A DNA stretch of 7,326 nt from assembly GCA_964426915.1 (NCBI GenBank), contig CAYRTD010000178.1, positions 1 through 7,326 on the forward strand, written 5' to 3'. A program made the position numbers and the translations under genes. Below the pieces are notes generated by a model. It searched no databases, was not told the origin of the DNA, and was given only the letters and a program-made list of their open reading frames with translations. Origin of the DNA: CAYRTD01 sp964426915 (GTDB taxonomy: Bacteria > Bacteroidota > Bacteroidia > Bacteroidales > GCA-2748055). Shown here one piece after another: positions 1-6,707 of the stretch (the first letter of the stretch is position 1; each line of letters starts with the position of its first letter).

Positions 1-466
1 TCAGACTACTTTTATCCAGTACCGCATTCAGATGAAATCCAAGGTCTTCATCATATGAAGCTCCGGAACGGATCACTCCTTTTACCGTGATGGTTTGCCC
101 CGGTTCCAGATTCCGGAGTTCAGCATTAGTTTCAGGAAGGAAAGTGGCACTTACTCCGGCAGGATCCTGGTCATTTTTAAGAAGAACAACTTTCTGTCCA
201 TTAAAGTCTTCTGTTATTTCACTGACCTTTCCGGTAATTTCAAGAATTTTGGAGTCTCCGTCGGCTGACAGGTATTTCTGGTTAGCCGCAGTAAAGTCGT
301 TAAGATATTCCCTGACAAGCTCGGAACTCGTGAGAGAATAATCCACTTTTGCTGAAGATACGTCCCTGTGGGGCATGTTAAACATATAAATGCCTAATCC
401 ACCGGCGAGGATCAATCCTGCAATTGCTACAATTGCGATTCTTTTTAAAATTTTTCTTGTACTCAT
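1..466 (-). CDS. Membrane-anchored OB-fold (tRNA_anti-like) protein, 3' end cut by window
   Basis: The frame opens with ATG at 466 and stays open to the window edge, giving 155 residues. Residues 1-10 are basic (MSTRKILKRI). A hydrophobic stretch at about 10-29 follows, with no lipobox cysteine, so it is read as an N-terminal membrane anchor with the rest outside the cytoplasm. The motif MPHRDV (31-36) and the stretches KYL (64-66), EITGKVSEI (76-84), VVLL (93-96) and EPGQTITVKG (121-130) match the small Bacteroidota OB-fold family called tRNA_anti-like (PF12869), recalled from memory. In that family the end usually lies a few residues after a segment like LNAVLDKSSL, so almost nothing is missing. 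No function is established for the family and none is assigned here. No clear ribosome binding site is visible, as is usual in this phylum. It lies downstream of the kinase gene in the same direction, but the 223-base gap and a palindrome argue against one operon. Confidence 0.72.
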   Translation of the reverse strand, partial: MSTRKILKRIAIVAIAGLILAGGLGIYMFNMPHRDVSSAKVDYSLTSSELVREYLNDFTAANQKYLSADGDSKILEITGKVSEITEDFNGQKVVLLKNDQDPAGVSATFLPETNAELRNLEPGQTITVKGVIRSGASYDEDLGFHLNAVLDKSSL

Positions 467-552
467 TTTTCCAGTTTTTACTATAGATCATGAGTCGGTG
501 GAAATGGCAATCCTTACAACAGAATGAAAAAAAAGGAGGCGGGACTTATTTG

Positions 553-579
553 AAATCCCAGTTCGAACTGGGATTTTTT
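553..579. terminator. 24-nt perfect palindrome followed by T-run (probable terminator)
   Basis: Bases 553-576 are a perfect palindrome whose left half is AAATCCCAGTTC. It can fold as a 9-10 bp stem closed by a TTCG-like tip. On the plus strand the stem runs straight into six Ts (574-579), the classic intrinsic form. On the minus strand the tail is only ATTTCAAAT, so termination of the minus-strand kinase transcript would be weaker, although the next T8 lies about 20 bases further on. No plus-strand gene ends here. I therefore read it as a possibly bidirectional terminator between the kinase gene and the OB-fold gene. A binding site for a dimeric regulator is the alternative. Confidence 0.55.
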
Positions 580-689
580 AGAAAAAAATTATTATAGAAT
601 ATATAAGTTAAATTCTCAGCAGCTCATTATAGTAGTATATTTCAAGAACTTGTTTGGTTCTGGTTAGTCAATTTCAGGGTATTTATGAT

Positions 690-3600
690 TTATTTTTTAT
701 TAATAGTCAGGAGCTGTTTTATGTTATCCTTCAGTATTTTTTCATTGATGGGCTTTTCGATAAAAGCATTGCAACCTGACTTCAGTGCTTTTTTTGCTTC
801 CTCTTTTTTTATGAAGGCTGTCTGAGCTATTATGGGAATATTTTTATTGAATTCGCGTATTTTTATTGTGGCTGAATGACCGTCCATTTCCGGCATTTTA
901 AGATCCATCAACACAAGGGAAATTTCCGGATTCTTTTTACACAAATCAACAGCTTCTTTTCCGTTACAGGCCCGGATCACTCTAAAGTTCTGTTCCTGTA
1001 ACAGCACTTCAAGAAACATAAAGCTGGTTTCATCATCTTCAGCGATAAGAATGAGTTTTTCTGATCCGTCATACGCAATTCGTTTCTGGTGAATCTTTTG
1101 AATAACTGCATCCTGAGTTTTATTGGAGACATAAGGAATTTTTACTTCAAAGCTAGTGCCTTTAGATGGTTCTGATTTTACTGAGATATTTCCTCCCATC
1201 ATTTCCACATAAGCCTTGGTAATAGTAAGTCCCAGGCCCGATCCCTCATGTGCCCGGGTTATGGCTAGATCGGCCTGAACAAAACGGTCGAAAATTCTTT
1301 CCAGCTTGTCTTCGGAGATCCCTTTTCCGGTATCAGTTACCGAAATAGTCAAATATCCATTTTCTGCTTTGCATACAATCTCAATATATCCTTCATCCGT
1401 AAATTTCAGGGCATTTTTTATCAGATTGTCCAGAATTGATTCCAGTTTATTTTTGTCAGAACGTATATAATCAGCTTCACTCTCCAAAAAGCATGACACC
1501 CGGAGATCAATTCCTTTTTTTCTGGCCTGTGGTTCGAAAAAATCCTGGTAATATAGCATGAGTTCATTCAGGGATACCTTATCGTATTGTATAACGGCCT
1601 GACCGGATTCAATTTTTGAGATTTCTACAATATCATTGATGGTATTTAGGAGCCTGTTACCACTCTGGTTTACAATATCCAGATAAGCTTCTCTTTTTTC
1701 TTCAGAAAGCAGCGGATTTCTCAGGAGGTCCAAAAATCCCAGTATACCGTTCATGGGAGTACGTATTTCATGACTTACATTAGCCAGAAAGGCAGATTTC
1801 AACCTGTCGCTTTCCTCCGCCTTTTCTTTTGCAGACTGTAACTGTGTTATGGTATGGTGAAGCTTTGTCACATCCGTAAAAATGATAAAATTCAGACCCT
1901 TTTTTGAAGAAAGTCTGAATTCAATTTGTTTTATTGTTCCATCCTTACATTTAACCGGATACACCATGGATTGCACAGGGATTTTCTTTTCCCGGGCTTT
2001 TTGAATAGCTCTGTTCCACGTTTTTCTGATTCTCTCACGTTTCTTGAGATCAGGATAAGCCAATGACCACCATTCATTTACGGAAGACATGTCGTCAGAT
2101 GTATATCCAAAAAGATCTTCAAACCGTCTGTTGGTATACAAGGTTTTTTCATTTTTATCTGAGATCACAACACCAACAGGAGCTGATTCAGCCAGGGATC
2201 TGAAGCGTGATTCACTTTCTTTAAGTTTTTTCTCGAATTCTTTTCTTTGAGTGATATCGAGTGCGGTAAAAATTACTCCTTTACTCAGATCCTTAGCATC
2301 TAAAGGAATGGATGAAAGTAGGATGTTCAATTTTTCACCATTCTTTTTCTGCCAGATGGTCTCAATTACTCCCAGGCTGAATTCCCTTATCTGGTTGTAT
2401 TTTTTCTTCCCGACCCTTTCGTACTCTGCCGTGGAAGGGTACAATATCCTGGAACTTTTTCCCTTCAGCTCCTTTTCGGAAAAACCGGTCATTTCACTAA
2501 TCTTTTTGTTTACCTGCCAAATGATCCGGTTATTCACAAGGCCGATTCCTACAGGAGCTACTCTAAAAATGCCCCGCATCTTGTTTTCACTTTCTCTTAA
2601 CAATTCCTCTGCTTCCAACCGTTTTGTAATATCCCTGATCATCCCGATAAATCCTTCTGTTTCGCCTCTTCTGTTTTTCAGGTAAAAGATATTGGTTTCT
2701 CCCCTGAACAATTTTCCGTTTTTCTTTTTATAGGTAATGGTTAGGAGAAAATTCGGAATATCTTTACTTTCCCGGAGTTTTGACCCCGTCAGTTCAAATT
2801 CTTTGAGGTCTTTATAAATCATTGAAGTATCTTTTCCAATGATCTCTTCCTGGGTATATCCGAATAAATCGGTAAATGCCGGATTGCAATTCACTATTTT
2901 CCGGTTGGTATCGGTAACCAGAATGGAATCCCTTATGCTGCTAAAGAGATTTTTGTATTTATTTTCACTTTCCTTGATTTCCGAGACATCCTGGAGAATA
3001 CCTGTAACGGTATTTTGGTCCGCATTGTACTCTGCTACAGAGTGAATATTTATGTATGTATTATTTTTCGGGTTTTTTATAATAAATTCTTCATCATACT
3101 TAGCCTGCCCGTTAACAAGTTTATGTAATGCCTCATTGAGGGCCTTTCTATATTCCGGCAAAGGGATTTCCTGGACTTTTGCAATAGTCAGATTTTCTCC
3201 GGCATCAAGACCGTATATTTTCAAGGCCTCTTTTGAGGCGCTGACTTTAGCTGTGGAAAGGTCGAACTTCCAGCTTCCCATTTTACCTATTTCCTGGGCC
3301 TTGTTTAAGGTTCGTTCACTTTTTTTCAGATTCTCCTGCAACTCATACTCTTCTGTCACATCCCTGAAAACTATTACCACCCCTTTAATGGTATTACTTG
3401 AATCTTTGATGGGCGCTCCGGAATCTGCAATCTGATATTCCTCACCTTTCCGGGAAATCAATTTGGTATGATTTGCCAGACCCACAACATGCCCTGTTTT
3501 CATTACTTTATCTACCGGATCTTCAGCTTTCTTTCCCGTCACTGCATTTACAATGTTAAACACTTTGCTGAATGGAACCCCTGCTGCCTGGCTGAGACTC

Positions 3601-4583
3601 CACCCTGTAAGTTTTTCTGCGACGGGATTCATTTGTATTACCCGCCCTTTTATATCTGTAGAAATTACTGCATCGCCGATAGAGTTAAGGGTGATGCGCA
3701 TTTGTTCATTACTTTCAGCAACTTCTTCCTTTGCAAGCTTACTCTCTATGAGGCTTCCCATTAATAAGGCTGAACGTCTCAACCTCCTCTTTGCCAGATC
3801 GGTAATAAATTTGGGTCTGGCAGGATAGGATTCTGCTTTTTCCCGGAGCTTCTCAACAGGAATTTTATATTTGGCCGACAGGTCTTCCAGGCTTTGATCG
3901 TCTGTTGGTGGATTTCCGTAGCCGAAATTAATTGATCCGGTTATTTTGCCATTTGCACGGATGGGCAGGGCATAGAGATTAATTCCGCCATTACATTTGA
4001 TATCTACTGCTTTCCCTTTTTTTATTGAAGGTGAAGATGCATCTTTCCAGCACGATTCATGGCACAGCCATTTCCCACTGTTCATAGCTTCCCGGTTATC
4101 ACTGGTATTGCATAATTTACGTGAGGCTGTATCCATCATTCTGCACCAGCCTGAAGAGAATACGCCCAGTGCATAATCTCCGTTGCGTTCATAAATTGCC
4201 GCGGAAGTTTCAAGAAGGTGGAGATAATCAGCAACAATTTCTTTGAGATGTTTTTTACCCAACATATTCAGGATCATTCCTTCTTTATTCATGGAACTCA
4301 AATCGCCATAATCCGGAACATATTCTGCTTCCTCTTCCTGACTGTCGTGTAACATCCATTCTATTTCGTGCAGGGCTTCTCTTGTTTTATTGCGCTTATT
4401 TATATCCTCACTGCTGGTAGAATTTAATTCTTTAATCCGTTCTTCAAGCTCATGGATATAATTATTTACTTCCTCTGTCTTTTCGTAAAATTCCTTCTCG
4501 CTAAGATTTTTATACTCGTTAAAGGTTAAGAACTTTCTGGTTTTTTTGCCTGGTCCGGACATTCTGCCGCTGCTTTTTTTCAT
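690..4583 (-). CDS. Cytosolic hybrid sensor histidine kinase: PocR - five PAS - HisKA - HATPase_c - receiver
   Basis: This 1297-residue protein has no membrane segment or signal peptide, so it should sense a cytoplasmic signal. Order of parts: charged coiled-coil-like start (about 22-85); PocR ligand domain (about 115-285) with C147, C158, C174-H175, C178 and C197 and the stretch GSINFGYGNPP; PAS1 (about 292-412); PAS2, PAS_3-like (about 425-538); PAS3 (about 540-657); PAS4 (about 663-782); PAS5 (about 788-908); HisKA with H938 in SHEIRTP; HATPase with N-box N1053/N1057, G1 DTGKGI (1084-1089), F-box about 1097-1103 and G2 GSGLGL (1114-1119); receiver with D1183/D1184, phosphoacceptor D1227 in LMDLKMPEMDG, T1255 and K1277. 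All catalytic residues are present, so it should autophosphorylate at H938 and pass phosphate to D1227. There is no HPt or DNA-binding domain and no regulator gene beside it, so its output partner lies elsewhere. PocR domains are thought to bind small organic ligands, but the ligand here is unknown. ATG at 4583 gives a lysine-rich start; M8 is an alternative. The gene ends in TAA at 690-692. Confidence 0.95.
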   Translation of the reverse strand: MKKSSGRMSGPGKKTRKFLTFNEYKNLSEKEFYEKTEEVNNYIHELEERIKELNSTSSEDINKRNKTREALHEIEWMLHDSQEEEAEYVPDYGDLSSMNKEGMILNMLGKKHLKEIVADYLHLLETSAAIYERNGDYALGVFSSGWCRMMDTASRKLCNTSDNREAMNSGKWLCHESCWKDASSPSIKKGKAVDIKCNGGINLYALPIRANGKITGSINFGYGNPPTDDQSLEDLSAKYKIPVEKLREKAESYPARPKFITDLAKRRLRRSALLMGSLIESKLAKEEVAESNEQMRITLNSIGDAVISTDIKGRVIQMNPVAEKLTGWSLSQAAGVPFSKVFNIVNAVTGKKAEDPVDKVMKTGHVVGLANHTKLISRKGEEYQIADSGAPIKDSSNTIKGVVIVFRDVTEEYELQENLKKSERTLNKAQEIGKMGSWKFDLSTAKVSASKEALKIYGLDAGENLTIAKVQEIPLPEYRKALNEALHKLVNGQAKYDEEFIIKNPKNNTYINIHSVAEYNADQNTVTGILQDVSEIKESENKYKNLFSSIRDSILVTDTNRKIVNCNPAFTDLFGYTQEEIIGKDTSMIYKDLKEFELTGSKLRESKDIPNFLLTITYKKKNGKLFRGETNIFYLKNRRGETEGFIGMIRDITKRLEAEELLRESENKMRGIFRVAPVGIGLVNNRIIWQVNKKISEMTGFSEKELKGKSSRILYPSTAEYERVGKKKYNQIREFSLGVIETIWQKKNGEKLNILLSSIPLDAKDLSKGVIFTALDITQRKEFEKKLKESESRFRSLAESAPVGVVISDKNEKTLYTNRRFEDLFGYTSDDMSSVNEWWSLAYPDLKKRERIRKTWNRAIQKAREKKIPVQSMVYPVKCKDGTIKQIEFRLSSKKGLNFIIFTDVTKLHHTITQLQSAKEKAEESDRLKSAFLANVSHEIRTPMNGILGFLDLLRNPLLSEEKREAYLDIVNQSGNRLLNTINDIVEISKIESGQAVIQYDKVSLNELMLYYQDFFEPQARKKGIDLRVSCFLESEADYIRSDKNKLESILDNLIKNALKFTDEGYIEIVCKAENGYLTISVTDTGKGISEDKLERIFDRFVQADLAITRAHEGSGLGLTITKAYVEMMGGNISVKSEPSKGTSFEVKIPYVSNKTQDAVIQKIHQKRIAYDGSEKLILIAEDDETSFMFLEVLLQEQNFRVIRACNGKEAVDLCKKNPEISLVLMDLKMPEMDGHSATIKIREFNKNIPIIAQTAFIKKEEAKKALKSGCNAFIEKPINEKILKDNIKQLLTINKK

Positions 4584-4603
4584 CAGTTTTAGGTTTTATG
4601 CAG

Positions 4604-4634
4604 GTAAAGAATCCGAATTAATACTATTCTTTAC
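4604..4634. repeat. 9-bp inverted repeat in the kinase 5' leader
   Basis: GTAAAGAAT (4604-4612) and ATTCTTTAC (4626-4634) are exact reverse complements separated by 13 bases. In the minus-strand transcript this places a hairpin about 20 bases ahead of the kinase start codon at 4583. It could be a regulator site or an mRNA structure limiting ribosome access; chance is also possible. No T-run follows it, so it is not an intrinsic terminator. Confidence 0.4.
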
Positions 4635-4695
4635 AGGATCGGATCCGAAAGTATTAGTAATGGTGCTGAATACAGGATACTAGATAAATAATTGA

Positions 4696-4723
4696 CAAGA
4701 TAAGAAAAAACATCTGATCAAAA
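4696..4723 (-). promoter_or_regulatory. Weak Bacteroidota-type promoter candidate for the kinase
   Basis: On the minus strand TTTTG (4723-4719) is followed after 16 bases by TATCTTG (4702-4696). This resembles the Bacteroidota TTTG / TAnnTTTG pair with one base missing from the -7 box and a short spacer. It would leave a leader of roughly 100 bases, containing the 4604-4634 hairpin, before the kinase start. The match is imperfect and the region is AT-rich, so it may be fortuitous. Confidence 0.22.
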
Positions 4724-4820
4724 GGTTGAGGAAAGAAATAAGAAAATAATAAGGACAATGAAAAGTCTTTTTCACCCCAATCCCCAAACCGTAAAAAACC
4801 CTTACCCTTACCGTAGGCTG

Positions 4821-4997
4821 CTAAGAGATATTATCAAATATTATACCGATCCATTTGGTTGCGGCTCCTTCAAAAATAAGTTTAAGCTCATCACCGTTTT
4901 CCACTGCTTCACTGGCCAGCATAAAAGCATTGGATACTTTACCCATCGCCTCTGCTGATGTGGTGTCTGAAAAAATTACAATTGCTATTTTGTTCAT
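4821..4997 (-). pseudogene. Truncated DsrE-like protein, N-terminal half only
   Basis: ATG at 4997 gives 58 residues, then TAG at 4821-4823. The protein begins MNKIAIVIFSDT, a hydrophobic first beta strand, followed by SAEAMGKVSNAFMLASEAVE (residues 14-33), an amphipathic helix, and ELKLIFEGAATKWIG (37-51), a second strand. From memory this matches small DsrE/DsrF-type proteins of about 110-120 residues that begin MKKIAIVIFADTESHEALGRV and later carry a CxxC-type cysteine pair. DsrE-fold proteins act in sulfur relay or thiol chemistry, but this subfamily's role is unproven. Here the sequence departs from the family after W49 and stops, so the second half of the fold and the cysteines are missing. 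I see no continuation in other minus-strand frames downstream. It is most likely a broken gene; a functional 58-residue protein is less likely. The family assignment is moderate. Confidence 0.55.
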
Positions 4998-5080
4998 AAT
5001 AGTAAAATTTAAGTAAATAATACTTTATCTCTCTTCTCATTTTCTTTGGAGAAATTGAAGTTTAGGTATGAAAGTCTCTC

Positions 5081-5139
5081 CTGTATAAGGAATTCATTTC
5101 ATTTGGGGTTTGGTCGAAGAAAAAATGAATCCTTACAAT
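5081..5139. repeat. Imperfect long inverted repeat, alternative to the 5128-5147 hairpin
   Basis: The arm at about 5083-5099 (core AAGGAATTCATTT) can pair with that at about 5121-5137 (core AAATGAATCCTT). One extra A on the left interrupts the stem, leaving roughly 20 bases of loop. The right arm is shared with the smaller hairpin at 5128-5147, so the two folds exclude each other. It lies 84 bases or more upstream of the DsrE-like start on the minus strand and about 150 bases upstream of the ATPase start on the plus strand. Confidence 0.4.
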
Positions 5140-5147
5140 AAGGGATT
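5119..5147 (-). terminator. Hairpin plus T6 on the minus strand (terminator-like)
   Basis: AATCC-TTA (5128-5135) pairs with TAA-GGATT (5139-5147, with G5142 bulged) around a three-base loop. Read on the minus strand the hairpin is followed after two bases (CA) by six Ts (5125-5120). This is the form of a modest intrinsic terminator for transcripts arriving from the right, before the DsrE-like remnant. The stem is AT-rich and bulged, so it would be weak. Confidence 0.35.
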
Positions 5148-5241
5148 ATTTAAAAAACTAGAAATAGGATAGGCAATATTTATTATTTATACTAATCTTT
5201 TATCTTTTTCAATATTATATAGCATATACACTAAATAATCA

Positions 5242-5271
5242 TATATTTGTCATAATATAAAGCGCATGTGC
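5242..5271 (+). promoter_or_regulatory. Promoter-like -7 box and leader of the ATPase gene
   Basis: TATATTTG at 5242-5249 matches the Bacteroidota -7 consensus TAnnTTTG exactly. It lies 38 bases before the ATPase ATG, which would give a short leader starting near 5256. I find no good TTTG -33 box at the usual distance; the region upstream is AT-rich throughout. A near-palindrome GCGCATGTGC (5262-5271) lies just downstream of the expected start of transcription and could be an operator. No Shine-Dalgarno sequence precedes ATG at 5288; the leader is A/T-rich. Confidence 0.42.
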
Positions 5272-5287
5272 AATAAAAATTGAATTT

Positions 5288-6493
5288 ATGGAAAATGAAG
5301 TGATATATCGTAAATCCTATCTTAAAAGGATTCAACCTTTTATTGGAAAGCAAGTGATCAAGATACTGAGAGGTCAGCGACGCGTTGGTAAAAGCTACAT
5401 TTTGAAGCAGTTGATACTCCAATCCAGGCAATATAGTCCTGAAAGCAATATTATTTACATTAACAAGGAAGACATGAAGTTTGTATCAATCAAAACTGAT
5501 GTCGACCTGCATCAGTACGTACTGGAACAAACTAAAACCGGCTTTCAAAACAAGGTTTTTATTGATGAAATTCAGGAAATCAATCATTTTGAAAACGCAT
5601 TAAGGAGTTTACTGCTAAATGCTGAATACGATATTTATTGTACAGGAAGCAATGCAAACATTCTTTCCGGCGAATTAGCCACTCATCTAAGCGGCAGGTA
5701 TGTTGAATTTGTTATCAACGGCCTTTCGTTCAAGGAATTTATGGAGTTTCATGAGCTTCCGAATGAACAAGACACTCTGATGCTATACCTCAAGTTTGGC
5801 GGCTTGCCTTATTTAAAGCATCTTAAGTTAGAAGAAGAAATTGTTTTCAGCTACCTGAAAAGCATTTACAGCACAGTTATGTTTCGTGATGTTATCATGA
5901 GATACGATATCCGGAATACAGCTTTTCTTGAAAATCTGGTTTTATACCTGGCGGATAATATCGGACAGCTTTTTTCTGCCAATAAAATAAGCAATTACCT
6001 GAAGTCCCAACGTACCGAAATAGCCGCATCACAGGTAATCCAGTATCTGAGCCACCTCGCTTCTGCCTATCTTATATACCGACTGCCAAGGTACGATATA
6101 ACCGGCAAACGCATTTTCGAAGTAGGGGAAAAGTACTTTTTCGAAGATACCGGATTACGTAATGCAATCTGCAACTTCAGGCTGGCAGATATTGGAAAGA
6201 TCATGGAAAATGCTGTATTTCATCACCTGAAATACCGGGAATTCGATGTTAAAGTGGGAAAATCAGGACCCAATGAGATTGACTTTGTTGCCGGTAAAAA
6301 AGGGGAAAGGCTTTATGTGCAGGTAGCTTACCTGTTGTATGATGATAAAACCATTGCCCGGGAATTTGGAAATCTAGAAAAAATCAATGATAATTATCCC
6401 AAAATGGTTGTATCTATGGATGACTTTAAGGGAAATACATTCCGGGGTATTCAGCATTTCAACCTGAAAGATTTTCTTAACCTGGATTTATAG
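5288..6493 (+). CDS. AAA+ ATPase of the AAA_14 / DUF4143 family
   Basis: The 401-residue protein has the full family plan and typical length. Walker A is GQRRVGKS (29-36), Walker B FIDEIQ (91-96), then a sensor-1-like strand YCTGSNANIL (117-126) and the family signature LSGELATHLSGRY (126-138). The second half is DUF4143-like: a winged-helix-type region (about 210-275) and a C-terminal restriction-endonuclease-like segment with NEIDFVA (329-335) and YVQVAYLL (343-350). The lysine of a PD-(D/E)XK site is absent (QVA instead of ExK), as is common in the family, so nuclease activity is unlikely. These proteins are predicted cytosolic ATPases, widespread and often multicopy in Bacteroidota and archaea; their cellular task is not established. 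The gene stands alone on the plus strand, between minus-strand gene remnants, and its stop is only 29 bases from the opposing remnant at 6523. A shorter antisense reading frame at its start is a shadow. It appears intact. Confidence 0.93.
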   Translation: MENEVIYRKSYLKRIQPFIGKQVIKILRGQRRVGKSYILKQLILQSRQYSPESNIIYINKEDMKFVSIKTDVDLHQYVLEQTKTGFQNKVFIDEIQEINHFENALRSLLLNAEYDIYCTGSNANILSGELATHLSGRYVEFVINGLSFKEFMEFHELPNEQDTLMLYLKFGGLPYLKHLKLEEEIVFSYLKSIYSTVMFRDVIMRYDIRNTAFLENLVLYLADNIGQLFSANKISNYLKSQRTEIAASQVIQYLSHLASAYLIYRLPRYDITGKRIFEVGEKYFFEDTGLRNAICNFRLADIGKIMENAVFHHLKYREFDVKVGKSGPNEIDFVAGKKGERLYVQVAYLLYDDKTIAREFGNLEKINDNYPKMVVSMDDFKGNTFRGIQHFNLKDFLNLDL

Positions 6494-6522
6494 ACATCAT
6501 TCTTCAGCAAAAAGGGAATATT

Positions 6523-6645
6523 TTACAATCCCATATCACTCTCATAGGCAAGAACAGGGGTTCCGCCCCAGGCAAAACCTGTTTTTGCCCATGCATTTTC
6601 GGCACCAGGATACTGTCTTTTGAGAACATATAATCCTGGGTACTT
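6523..6645 (-). pseudogene. Unrecognised C-terminal gene fragment
   Basis: On the minus strand a frame opens after TAA (6646-6648) and runs 40 codons to TAA (6523-6525). It contains YPGLYVLKRQYPGAENAW and TGFAWGGTPVLAYESDMGL, which look like genuine protein because of the Trp/Gly/Pro pattern and sensible codons, but no start codon is available. A different minus frame just upstream begins ATG at 6695 with MIAYLISTLFLMG, resembling a signal peptide. The two could be the ends of one gene joined by a frameshift or deletion. Continuing the ATG frame gives a 63-residue product to 6504 with much less convincing sequence. I do not recognise the family. Its position just after the rhodanese-thioredoxin pseudogene, on the same strand, suggests a former operon partner. 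Confidence 0.33.
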
Positions 6646-6707
6646 TTATATTCAGACCCCATCAAAAACAAAGTAGAAATAAGATAGGCTATCATATTAT
6701 TTCATCT

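Larger units (their letters stand above)
4584..4820. other. Intergenic stretch between kinase start and DsrE-like remnant
   Basis: I see no credible gene in these 237 bases. A plus-strand reading frame opening at 4758 runs antisense through the DsrE-like remnant and has no protein-like character. The part next to the remnant (about 4778-4820) is C-rich on the plus strand. The minus strand therefore carries runs GGGTAAGGG and GGGGATTGGGG just after the remnant's stop codon. The hairpin at 4604-4634 and the weak promoter candidate are listed separately. Confidence 0.5.

Noticed and set aside
87..341. 84-codon plus-strand reading frame
   Set aside because: It is antisense to the OB-fold gene, which has clear family motifs, and its own translation is low in character.
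2251..3828. Several plus-strand reading frames inside the kinase gene
   Set aside because: They lie antisense to a fully recognisable kinase and show no protein-family features; they are shadows of its codon use.
4584..5287. CRISPR array or tandem repeats in the large gene-poor stretch
   Set aside because: There are no regularly spaced repeats; only short inverted repeats are present.
5231..5431. 66-codon minus-strand reading frame
   Set aside because: It overlaps the promoter and N-terminal coding region of the ATPase, including Walker A, and looks like an antisense shadow.
5160..6530. Insertion sequence carrying the ATPase
   Set aside because: No transposase, terminal inverted repeats or target duplications could be found around it by eye.
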